A stretch of DNA of 64,000 nucleotides, from positions 415,895 to 479,894 of the forward strand of contig JAFEUB010001039.1 in NCBI GenBank assembly GCA_024529925.1. Direction: 5' to 3'. Origin of the DNA: Ophthalmolycus amberensis (taxonomy: Eukaryota > Chordata > Actinopteri > Perciformes > Zoarcidae). This document shows, in pieces, positions 1-9,450 of the stretch. The first letter of the stretch is position 1. Each line of letters starts with the position of its first letter. Under the pieces are notes generated by a model that was not told the origin of the DNA, made no database searches, and saw only the letters and a list, made by a program, of their open reading frames with translations. The position numbers and the translations under genes were made by a program.

Positions 1-1083
1 AGAAGTAGAAAAATCGAAATCAATTGAAGTGCTGTAGATATCAACACGCAGTTATCTTAGGTTAGAATAAAGGAGAAACAGCTAGCCTAGTGCTGTACAA
101 AGGTAATGCAATTGGCTCAGCAATTAACGTAACATCTCCTTTGTTTAATACGTACTACAAATAGAATAGAAAAATGACAACTTGTGTTTATGAGTTAGAC
201 TATTTTGTGACCAGCAGCAGTGTGCCCAGTGGCGTATGGTAGTTATGACGGGCCCCAATTCCTTCCTGTCTCTTTAACCTTATCACATCATATCCATTTA
301 ATTTGGGTTTAAGTAACGTTTATTGGACTTTAGCTGATGTGAGGCGTCAATATTTGTTTGGTTAATATTGTGCCAAACTGTGTGTAGTTTCGAAGTTTCC
401 TAGCCGTAATTACAACTTGGATGTTGACATGAACATTATTTACAAGTTGGAAACCTATAACTATGACAGCTTCGATACAACATGAGCGTGGCATAGGAGG
501 AAGGTGTGTATACTGGGGAGCTGATGGAGAAATCAGGAGCAGATGTGCATGTGTGTGTGGAGATCTGGTGATGGTGAAGGAAAACCTGGGAGGTACACAA
601 AACAGCAGTGACAAACCAGCGCTTTAAAGCTGAAAGTAAGCACTTTAACCTTGTGGTCCGGTGTGCTGCTTTACGAAGCCAAAACAACCAGAAATGCGTC
701 ACTGTACTACAATTTTCTTTGGATGGTAATTTTAATATATTATACATTTAGTGGTTGGTCTGAAAAATAAATGTGATGACTTGACATCTGTATTTGCTGG
801 GGTCATGAGAACTTTGAGACTTAAAAACAGAGTCGCCCACCACTAAAGTATGAGAAAACACTGGCCATTAGACAACCACAAAACCAGGGCTGCCCCCCTG
901 TAACCCTGTAATCTCACCTGGATCCAACATCTTCAGACAGACAGCACTTTCAACACCACAGGGAGTTTCAATCTTCCCACACAGTGCAGCCATTACGGAG
1001 ATTTTTTTTACGTGTTTGTTACCGTTTGAAAGCATCAGCATGTCAGGTTAATGATAACAGCAGCTGTTGTTTTATGTTGACAG
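1..1083 (+). other. 3' part of an intron of the slc2a5/7-like gene
   Basis: This stretch precedes the first recognisable transporter exon and ends in a normal acceptor (ttgacag). I searched it for the preceding GLUT exon, which should encode the loop before the TM10 segment, and found none, so that exon lies to the left of the window. The only notable content is one copy of an interspersed repeat at about 113-256, which recurs in inverted orientation at about 2234-2377. Confidence 0.6.
113..256 (+). repeat. Interspersed repeat, copy 1 (inverted relative to copy at 2234-2377)
   Basis: The segment around gtgtgcccagtggcgtatgg, with flanking actattttgtgacc and gacgggcccc, matches the reverse complement of 2234-2377 over roughly 140 bp at visibly high identity. 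I do not recognise the family. Because both copies lie in introns of the same gene, in opposite orientation and on either side of exons 1084-1159 and 1371-1498, they could pair in the pre-mRNA. Confidence 0.75.
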
Positions 1084-3334
1084 GAGAGCGTGACGTGGAT
1101 GCCCTACATCAGCATCACCTGTGTCATCATCTACGTCATAGGACACGCCATAGGACCCAGTGAGTCTGACCCCGCCAGTGGTTATTTACACCCACACTGA
1201 TTACAACAGGGTGCTCCATTAGCTGAAGTGTTGTTTGGATCTGCCCAGACATGTAATGATGTTGTCAACCTGCACTCGGGTGTCTGAGACATGAGCATCC
1301 TCACTGTGACCCTGAAGAGTAATGCTGTGTCTCGAGTGTTTTGGTTGTTAACCACATCTGTGCTCCACAGGTCCTATTCCTTATGTGGTGACCACTGAGA
1401 TGTTCAGGCAGTCGGCCAGGCCCGCTGCCTTCATGGTCGCAGGCTCCGTCCACTGGCTCTCCAACTTCACTGTTGGCCTCGTCTTCCCCTTCCTAGAGGT
1501 CAGTTACACAATTTCTAAGATCTCTTACATTGGTGGAATGAAAGATTATTATTTTGAAATGTAATTAGCTACAGATGTTTTTTAAGTGTAAACAGCGAGG
1601 CAATTCAAGTCACATCCTGACATAATCATTTCTACTCTATTTTGAGTTACTTCTGCATGTACTGTATGTCTGTCTTATGATTTTCAGACTTTTAATTTAA
1701 CCCAATAAAAGAGAAAACAAGACCTCCAGTGTTGTAATGGGCAGAGAATAGGACATAGAGAGAAGTATAGTTTAGGATTAAGATTATACCTCTTTTCAAA
1801 AGAAGCACTTATGCCATTTACTGTATTTGCCCTCGAAAAGGCTACATCACGGTTTTCTTTTGTGTTTTGTAAAATTGTCAGTAGTAATCTTTAACAAAGC
1901 AATACGCTTATTCTACCTTAACTTTAAAAAAAACCTATTCATAAACTATTAAAAACTAATGCATTACATGAATATTTTTATAAATTCCTTTTAGTATTTT
2001 TGTCATACACATATATCCATTCATATGCGTTGGGTAATTTGTACGAGGATGTTGTCTTCAGTCAAGTTTCTATTTGATCATGTGACAAAACAATTCCATA
2101 TATGGTAGCTAGTCCAGGCACAAAATCTGTCAAGCCTAACAAGCTGATCTCATCTGCAAGCCGAGCGATCAGTCATGCCTTTCAAACAGTAGAAGAGGCA
2201 GTAAGTACTAGGGCCTGCCTAATCGTGTGAGCTTGGGCCCGTCGTAACTACCTTACACCACTGGGCACACTGCTCTCGGCCACAAAATAGCCTAACTAAT
2301 AACCATGAATTGTCATTTTTACATTTAAGTATGAAACAAAAGAGATATTACATGTTTATTGCTGAGTTTTATGGTGCAAATTGGCCAATTCTTTTCCCAG
2401 GCTAGCTGTATCCTCTGTGTCTATGCTAAGCTAAGCTAATTGTGTGCTGGCTGTTCCCTGATATTTAATGGACATTGGCATATTGTCTAACCATTCCTTG
2501 AAAATGGTAATAGAAATGACTGAATAGGCAATGCAATAGAAGTCATTTTATCAACAAAAGAAGTTTAAGTGGGAGGGAGAGGAGCCGACAACCAATCCAA
2601 GTCTCATATCCAAACTAGAAATGCTTTTCATAACGAAAACCTAATCATACTTCATTCAAAATGCATCTCAACAAACAATAGGATTTTTACAATCCATATT
2701 TGGATGTATGATTTTGTGACATCACAGCTTGTTGACAGGCCAGTCATGGTCCAATACTCATGTGTGATGTTCTTTTAGCAGAAGTAGCATTCATCCCTGT
2801 TTATTAGGAGCACTCTCGTCAGCGTGTCTTTTCCAATGAACTGAGTGTCGAAATCTTAGGGATAAACACAACCATTTTGCGGCATGTTTACTTCATATCA
2901 AGACTTCATCTTCAAACCACACCACAAACAAGGAAGGAATTTGTTTGAGTAACAGAAACCAAAAAAACAGCATTCCAACAAAAGTAGCGTGCAAATCACA
3001 CTCCCCCTCACCTGTTTATGTCCAACCAACTGTTTCTGGCAACAATATTTACACCATTTCATCTTGAGGACAAACTAATCACATTTCCTCTCCCTCCTTC
3101 TCCCCCCAGAGAGGTCTGGGCTCCTACAGCTTTATCATTTTTTCTTTCATCTGTCTGGTCACGCTGATCTACATCTGGCTGGTGGTCCCTGAGACCAAGA
3201 ACAAAACCTTCCTGGAGATATGCCAGATGTTCGCCAAGAGAAACAAAGTAGAGATCAAACTGGGTGATGTGGATCTGCCACTAAAAGAGAGCAAAGAAAG
3301 CCTGGAGGATGCAGTGAGGGTCACGGCCTTCTGA
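1084..3334 (+). CDS. slc2a5: Class II facilitative hexose transporter (GLUT5/GLUT7-like), last three coding exons, 5' partial
   Basis: This is a plasma-membrane sugar (probably fructose) uniporter of the major facilitator superfamily. Exons are 1084-1159, 1371-1498 and 3110-3334, with phases that join perfectly and a TGA stop at 3332-3334. The first encodes SVTWMPYIS...VIGHAIGP. The GPSPIP motif of TM10 spans the first junction, followed by TEMFRQSARPAAFMV and the TM11 segment VHWLSNFTVGLVFPF. The last exon gives TM12 (SYSFIIFSFICLVTLIYIWL), the sugar-porter VPETKNKTF motif and a hydrophilic cytoplasmic tail ending VTAF. GPSPIP and the VHWLSNF segment fit GLUT5/GLUT7 rather than GLUT9 or GLUT11. 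The tail resembles GLUT7 in places (FAKRN), so slc2a7 or an undivided fish 5/7 gene is possible. The gene sits tail-to-tail with ca6 as in mammals. The N-terminal nine or so TM segments are outside the window. Confidence 0.88.
2234..2377 (-). repeat. Interspersed repeat, copy 2 (inverted)
   Basis: Read on the minus strand, this segment aligns with 113-256, for example through gcagtgtgcccagtgg and ctattttgtgg. Similarity continues to about 2377, where the cag-caat block before the acatctcc/atatctct segment also matches. It ends just before a different repeat beginning near 2390. Confidence 0.75.
2390..2475 (+). repeat. Teleost SINE-like interspersed repeat (GCTAGCTGTTTCC / CTAAGCTAAGCTAA family), fragment
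   Basis: The segment contains aggctagctg, then tatgctaagctaagctaatt and gctggctg. This is the core of a repeat common in perciform genomes. Related copies lie at about 9230-9450 and 11745-11935. Family assignment comes from memory of recurring teleost sequence, not a database search. Confidence 0.6.
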
Positions 3335-3501
3335 AGAATAATGAGAGCATTCAGAGGGGAGGAAGTCTTCACTCTGGGGAGGATTGTAATGGACTGGAAA
3401 TGTCGAAATTCAGCCTCTATTTTCTATTTCACAAGAAAATTTTCTATTTCTTAAATATTGTGAAACTTGATGTGTGTACTGGCTGAATGGGTCCTTGCGT
3501 C

Positions 3502-3507
3502 ATTAAA
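3502..3507 (+). terminator. Poly(A) signal of the slc2a5/7-like gene (ATTAAA)
   Basis: ATTAAA lies 168 bp after the transporter stop codon and is the only close match to a poly(A) hexamer in the short 3' UTR. Cleavage is expected about 10-30 bp downstream, which overlaps the 3' end of ca6 on the other strand. Confidence 0.6.
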
Positions 3508-3532
3508 CAAACCGACAAGTCACTTGTAAGCC

Positions 3533-3538
3533 TTTATT
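3533..3538 (-). terminator. Poly(A) signal of ca6 (AATAAA on the minus strand)
   Basis: TTTATT on the plus strand reads AATAAA on the minus strand, 187 bp beyond the ca6 stop codon. It faces the transporter's ATTAAA at 3502-3507, so the two mature 3' ends probably abut or overlap by a few bases. Confidence 0.7.
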
Positions 3539-3724
3539 GATGCTGCAAAAATATGAATACAATACATGGCTGAAGCTATAAGATACAGTTTGCATTCAAT
3601 ATTTTACAGGTGCATGAAAGACATTTTTATCCTTCATCAAACACATTTTAAATCCCCCACCATCAGCAGTGATATGTTGGTTTATTCCAGCATTCTAAAG
3701 CTCATGCGAACAGAAGCAGTCTAT

Positions 3725-5428
3725 TCAGGAGCATCTGTACTGGCTGTCCAGCTGCACCCCACCGAACAGACTGAGTTTGGTTGTTCCCCAGCTAAACACA
3801 TTTCCCACCACGGTCTTGTTCCTCTCGCATGACATCTGGTCGCGGATATCTGCTGTGGACAGCACGTAGTCCCACACGTTGACATCAGTCATCTTACCCA
3901 CAAAGGCGTCTGCGTTGGAGATGCCCAGTAATCCATCCTGATCTTTGCCCACGATGAACACACCGCCAGGGCTGATTGTGTAACCGCTTTTCAGATACCG
4001 CTGCTCCCCCACCATGCCATTGATCCACAGCTCCGCGCCGCCGGTGTGGGACGACCAGGTGACGCAGTAGTTGGCCCAGTCTTGGGACTTGACGTTGTGC
4101 GGCAGGTTGACGAACTCGTTGCCAATCCAGAGGCCCACCTCTCTCGAATCCCTGTCCTCACCCACGGAGATCATCAGCTCGTTGTCGTTGCCGTTACTGG
4201 CGTAGGCGATGACGGTGTGGATCCCCTCGTGCTGAGGCAGGAGATGCATGCAGACAGTGAAGGAGTCCAGCTCCATGGGATGGCTGAGCCGGGCCAGAGC
4301 ATAACTTCCAGAGTTTTTCTCCAGGAAGTGGAGCACCAGAGGATACAGAGCGCGAGGTTCTGATGAACACAGAAAAAAATAGAATCAGACATCGACCTTT
4401 AATTAATCATCCACAGTCACAAATCACAGTTGGATATCAAATGCAAATTAAACCGAGGGACTCACCAGTATTTGGTAGGCCTTGAGTTACGAAGTCCACC
4501 TTAAGGGCATAAGTAAGAAAGAGAGTAAGTATAGGCACTTTCATTTACATCCAGACATCTTTATCAGTTTTTACGACTCACCTGAATGTATATGCTTTCC
4601 AAGAGACGTTATCAGACCCTCGATCTTAAAGAGCCGGGATTCAATCTCATCTTGCCGACAAAATGCTGAAAAGAAAGAGGTGAGTAAAAAATGAGGAGGA
4701 TCTGACTCAGGGCTTAGTCTTGCCCAAGTCAATTCTGAGGAATACACCCTATTGTGTCATCACACAACAACAAGCTACATACTTCCTTTCCCGAGTCTAG
4801 GCAGGAAAGAAGACTCCACCACACGGCTGTTGAGAGGCTGAGCAATGCGGTAGTCGTTCCACAGGGTCTTGTTGTCGATGTCCATCAGAGTACTCTCCAG
4901 TTTCCTGATCTGAACACAACAGAGAAGAAGAGAAAGCTTTCGCATTGCACCACATAATGTTCAAAATAAGAAACATTGCCTTCAAATGGCGAAAGTCCAG
5001 TTCCATATAAGACAAAATAGTTTGTCAGCTGTAATAATACAAACATCATTTTTTTCAAAATGTCCTGTGTGCTGTACCTGGTTATGTGAGAGAGTGATGG
5101 GAGTTTCAAACACAGTCCAGAGGATGCTCTCAAAGCAGGGCGGCGTGGTGAGGGAGCCCTGGTATCTGAAGAAATGGTTGATGTTCTCGGGGAGCATGGA
5201 GCGCACATCAATGCTCGATATGTTCATGGACTGACCTGACAGGATCACATTAAAATCACATTAGACCTCAAGCACTAAGGTCAGTGAGTTCATGTGTGCG
5301 GTAACTCACCTGCATATTTTATTTTGGCCAGATTGGAGATGAAATCACTGTAGTAGGTGTTCTCAAAATGCCCGTCCTGAAAGTAAACCAAAGCTGAAGC
5401 TTAAATGTTCAGTTAAAACAGAAAACAC

Positions 5429-5514
<86 letters not shown>

Positions 5515-8500
5515 GCCTGAGGCATAGTAAGGAGGAATGATTGTTCTGGTTTATCATAACTTGAGCCTTGTTGTTTCCGGTGGTTTGGCCATTGTATCTA
5601 TATGTAGTTTGATGTTGTATTCACAAAAGTAATTTGTAAGATCTGGGAAAGCAGCAACATCACACAAGTCGGAAAGGGCAAGAAACATCGGAGAGGTTGT
5701 AAACGAGGCAAAAGTTTAGTCAAATGATCTAAAATACTTACATTTTGCCCATAAAATGTCCATAATAATCCCTCATTGCAGAAAGGTCAAAGTTGAACCA
5801 GTATGTCGGTCTGTAAACTGTGGTGGATGTTTATAATGTGCGCCTCGTTAATAATGCATTACATCCCATCTCATCATCTGACCGCTGCTGCTTCGTTGTC
5901 CCATTGGACTTCTTTTGAGTCATGTTCTTATTTGTAATTAACTGGAATCCTCCTTCAAACTTCAAACTTCAAATGTCAGTGAATCTGAATCATTTGTTGC
6001 CAAATGAGTTTGTCCAAATAGCACGAAGTCTCAGCCACTCTGTGCTGCTATCACGGGGGTTGCCAGCGGCGGTGTTGCTGCAGCGACGACCTCTCGCAGC
6101 TGAAAGGCCGCCGACTGTCGGAGACCCAGAGCATTCCTCTGGAAACAAGCTCATGCCGACATGTTGAAACTCATTCAACATGTCGGCATGTAAATTAACA
6201 CTGAATAGAGCCTTCAACCCAGCAGGATGACTGAAGCAACGTGTCATACATTTCAAAGGGCATAATCATTTTTCACTAAAAAATACTTTTTTTGTAAGCT
6301 TCCTAACTTGAAGATCATTTATCAGAAGTAGTGGGGGGGGGGGGGGGGGGGGCATCGTGTATATATGCTGACAACATTTGTGGTCGGACAAAGCAAGTCA
6401 TAGAGGAAAGGGAACAAAAGTATTTGTGGCTTACGTCATAGAAAAAGGCGAGCACTGCCAGACCGTCGGGCTTATCTTTGGCTTCAGTAATGCTCTTGTA
6501 CTTGTCAGAATTGTAGTGGACAACATGGAGCTGAAAGACAAGGTGGAAATGGAAAACAGTTTAGGTGCCAAAATATGACCAATGACCTGCTTTGCAAATG
6601 GGAAAATCTCTACTCGTGTTAAATTTTAAAAAAAACAAGCAAATGAAGGAAGCAGCAAAAAGATTGATTATATACAGAATAATATTAAGAAGGAAACAAA
6701 GTTCTCTGTCTATTTAATTAGCTTAGTCAGAGAATTACATACTTAGGATGATCTGTTATGATAATGAATTGTTCTACAGACTGTGGTTAACTGAGGCATG
6801 ATTTCTGTATAAAATGCAGTGTCCATGCTTAGGTCTGTGTATAATTTTGATTATAAGTTTGATAAACTGAAGCTGTTTGTTGATTAAAGGTTTGTCATCG
6901 CTGCAGTGGTGCACCAGCGTGTGTAGCATAGTTAGTTTCTGCCCTGTTTTTGTCTATCAAGTCAAACTTTCATTTTTAAACTTTTTTTTAAGCCAACCTC
7001 TGCCATGTAACGGATGCCGTCAATGGTGTGCTCTGCTCCGCTGGCCTCTAGGTCCCAGCCGCCCCAGTGCAGGTGCATCTGGACAGCTGTGTATTTTCCT
7101 GGGAGGCCCTTAGTGATCGCCATAGTGGGAGGCAGGTCAATTTGAACTGATGGAGACATAAAGACATTCAGATTATGTCGGTTCTTTAATCAAAAACAAA
7201 AAAGAGGCAGCTTACAAATCACGAATACTGTACATAACTGCTATGGTGTTTCACATTTTTAAATGTATTTCCTTCCTTCCGGTCATTGGTTTGTTTGAGT
7301 TCTGTAATGCACCACAGTGAACAGTGAAAAGTCTGCTTCAATTTTCTTCAAACTTGTTTTACTTCGTAATAAAAGTTAATTCTGTGAAGTAATTCCGTGA
7401 AGACTTTTCAGATCAAATTAACACCATGCAGCAATATTGGTCTGCACGAGGAAAAATGTGCAGACTTTAGGTTCACTGTAATGGATCACACAATTTGAGA
7501 AAGATTTGATCATGTGCTAATTCAGTTTTACAAGAAATTTATCAAAATATAATTTCTTGACATTAAGCAGAAACAGTGGTCTGGTCCTCTAACAGTGAAG
7601 TAAAGACATATACAAGTCTCACCAAGAGGCGTCGTATCTTTCTACAATATTTGTCAAAAGGATAAAACACAACAAGGCTCAAGAGCTTATTTCCATTGTG
7701 GTCCTTTGGTTAGTGTTAGTTGTAGCTATAATATTGAGGTTGGGTCATCTATACATTTTCTCTTACCGGAGTGCCCGTTATTGGACATGAGAAAATTCCC
7801 TGTCTGAGCATCGTATCCGTTGAGCTCCAGCTGCAGGATGTCTGGGTTGTGTTTCACGCTGCGCTGCAGGATGTCTATTGGGGACTGCTTCTTACCGCCA
7901 CATGAAGGGTACCTGGTTGGCCAGTGCATCTGGTCCAAGGCTCCCTCTGTGTGAAGAAAACCCATCCCCGAAAAACTATGATCACATCATTCAAATCACC
8001 CAGGGGTAGATGAATTTAGGGAGAGAGCTGCCAAACTATATTTCACCTTGTTAGTGAGTGTCAAACCTGTTCCCATGTTGTTGCTTTTATTAGCATGCAC
8101 AGGACTTGTTCAACTGGATATTTTGTGTAGTTCCCAGTATTCACTCCCCAATTATTTAGTAGCCTACTGCCACGCTGTATACACCTAATCATTTGCCTGT
8201 TTGTAACCTGACAGTGGTTAAAAGGTAATTTGGCCAATTCGGCACGCGTCACCCAGAAAACATAGTGGCCAAGTTCCTCGAGTGAATGTTGAATAGAAAT
8301 AACTTGGCAGCCTCTCTTACCAAAATAGATACTCACAGGACAGGTTGTCACGCACCTTTTATATGCATCAAACACCTTTGAATCTAACATAACTCTGCTA
8401 CTGTTTGTGTTTAGGTGCAACAAATACAATAAAAAAAATTTAAAAAATGAAATTCCAACATTTTCATAGCAAAAAAAAGAAAAGCTTACCTGTGTACGTC

Positions 8501-8580
8501 CAGTGTATTCCGTCATGAGGAATCCCAGCACTGACGGCACAGACCAAAACAGCAGATACAAACACAGAGAAGAACTCCAT
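3725..8580 (-). CDS. ca6: Secreted carbonic anhydrase VI with C-terminal pentraxin domain, complete
   Basis: The enzyme hydrates CO2 to bicarbonate outside the cell. Coding exons, in order, are 8580-8490, 7946-7767, 7146-6998, 6530-6435, 5376-5310, 5235-5078, 4909-4783, 4665-4582 and 4359-3725, all with GT/AG introns and matching phases, giving about 528 residues. A 5-residue microexon at 4480-4466 is possible. Residues 1-18 are a signal peptide (MEFFSVFVSAVLVCAVSA). The CA domain covers roughly 20-285. It holds the zinc ligands in MHLHW and ELHVVH, the GAEHT glutamate, the proton-shuttle His in NNGHS and the SLTTPPC substrate loop, so it should be active. YPSCGG and TTPPC supply the CA VI disulfide. 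A charged helix-like linker (DEIESRLFKIEGLITSLG) leads to a pentraxin domain at about 319-528, encoded by one exon. It has NYCVTWSS in place of the HxCxS/TWxS signature, DNE and KDQD calcium-type motifs, and VWDYVLS. CA VI-pentraxin proteins are known from zebrafish and other non-mammals. Confidence 0.93.
4466..4499 (-). other. ca6: Candidate alternative exon (34 or 15 nt) between the ca6 linker exon and the pentraxin exon
   Basis: On the minus strand, cttatgcccttaag is a reasonable acceptor at 4500, and ctg followed by gtgagt is a good donor at 4465. Using this acceptor gives a 34-nt exon that joins in frame to exon 8 but meets a TGA formed across the junction with the pentraxin exon. A second AG (ctcaag) gives a 15-nt exon, 4480-4466, that stays in frame. 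Skipping the segment also stays in frame. Which form is used cannot be told from DNA alone. Confidence 0.4.
5431..5512 (+). repeat. (GT)n microsatellite in a ca6 intron
   Basis: About 41 uninterrupted GT units lie roughly 55 bp upstream of the acceptor of the ca6 exon at 5376-5310. On the transcribed (minus) strand this is (AC)n just before the polypyrimidine tract, close enough to influence splicing. Confidence 0.98.
6152..6190. repeat. Short inverted repeat (17-bp arms, 5-bp loop) in a ca6 intron
   Basis: The left arm catgccgacatgttgaa (6152-6168) is perfectly complementary to 6174-6190, separated by actca. It lies in a GC-richer island (about 6040-6200) inside otherwise AT-rich intron, which suggests an inserted foldback or MITE-like element. 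No flanking target duplication was evident. Confidence 0.8.
6333..6352 (+). repeat. Poly-G tract (20 bp) in a ca6 intron
   Basis: An uninterrupted run of 20 G lies about 80 bp downstream, in plus coordinates, of the foldback at 6152-6190. It is the only G/C homopolymer longer than about 10 bp in the first 33 kb. Confidence 0.97.
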
Positions 8581-9045
8581 CGCTGCGCCTCTGATCCTTC
8601 ACACAGGACTCTGACAGCTCACAGAGGGTTTCTCTTTAGATAATGCGGGAGGAGGGAGGTGTTGAAATCTCTGCTGAGAGAACGCCCAGCAGCCCAAAAG
8701 GGACAGGAAAGGACTGTCTCATCTGTAGTACGTTGATAATAGAGGCCTTAGTTGAAATGTTATTTCTCAGTGTGAAACAACTGTTGATTGTCTGCACGCT
8801 TATTCTACTCGTATCACAGAGTTGAACTGCAGGTATTAACGTTAATACCCCAAATAAATCAATTACTTGATAAATGTCTTTGAGGACAAAAGTGACTTGA
8901 CTCTGGTCTATCTTGTTGCAGTATTGTGGAACATCACCCCTCAGCATCTAACATTGTTTAATATCTTCATTTTACTTAAAGCTGCAAGTCATTCTGAAAA
9001 AGCCATGATGGCTTCTGATTAAAAAAAACAGGAGAGCTGATGCAA

Positions 9046-9087
9046 GTAATAGGACATTGTGACATGTATGTCACAATGTCCTATTAC
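9046..9087. repeat. Perfect 42-bp palindrome (20-bp arms, 2-bp centre)
   Basis: The left arm gtaataggacattgtgacat (9046-9065) is followed by gt and then its exact reverse complement at 9068-9087. It lies about 470 bp upstream of the ca6 start codon, in an otherwise low-complexity stretch. It may be a miniature foldback element or the fused ends of a transposon. No gene context explains it. Confidence 0.95.
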
Positions 9088-9229
9088 GTGCTACCATGTT
9101 CATGCACACAAGTTGCAACATGTCCAACTCCTCCACCTTACATGCCAGAGCTGTTCTCTGAGGTGTGCAGGTGTGCAGTTTGCCATATTCATACAAACAA
9201 GAGAAACTGAAAGCTGTTTTTTTTGTCTT

Positions 9230-9450
9230 CAGAGGTGTAATCTCGATACCAGTCTTGTATCTGTCCGTTAAATATAAGGCTTCAGCCAGCAGCCGGTTAG
9301 CTTAGTTAGTGGTGGTATGCGCTGAACTTCTTCTTGGCCGAGCAGCACGGAAACTACCTTTGGACAGAGCCAGGCTAGCTGTTTCCCCCTGTTTCTCATC
9401 TAACTTTCAGCAGGAACGCGAATAAAGGTATTTCCCAAAATGGGGAACTG
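9230..9450. repeat. Rearranged copy of the teleost SINE-like repeat, part inverted
   Basis: The first part (about 9232-9305) reads as the reverse complement of the CTAAGCTAACCGGCTGCTGG half of the family. The second part (about 9340-9445) is direct, with tttggacagagccaggctag, ctgtttccccctgtttc and aaaggtatttcccaaaatgg. The normal middle is missing, so an internal inversion or a double insertion produced a mosaic. Confidence 0.6.

Noticed and set aside
8061..8561. Minus-strand frame of 166 codons overlapping ca6 exon 1
   Set aside because: It is a different frame that reads on into ca6 intron 1; the real exon uses the start at 8578-8580 and the donor at 8489.
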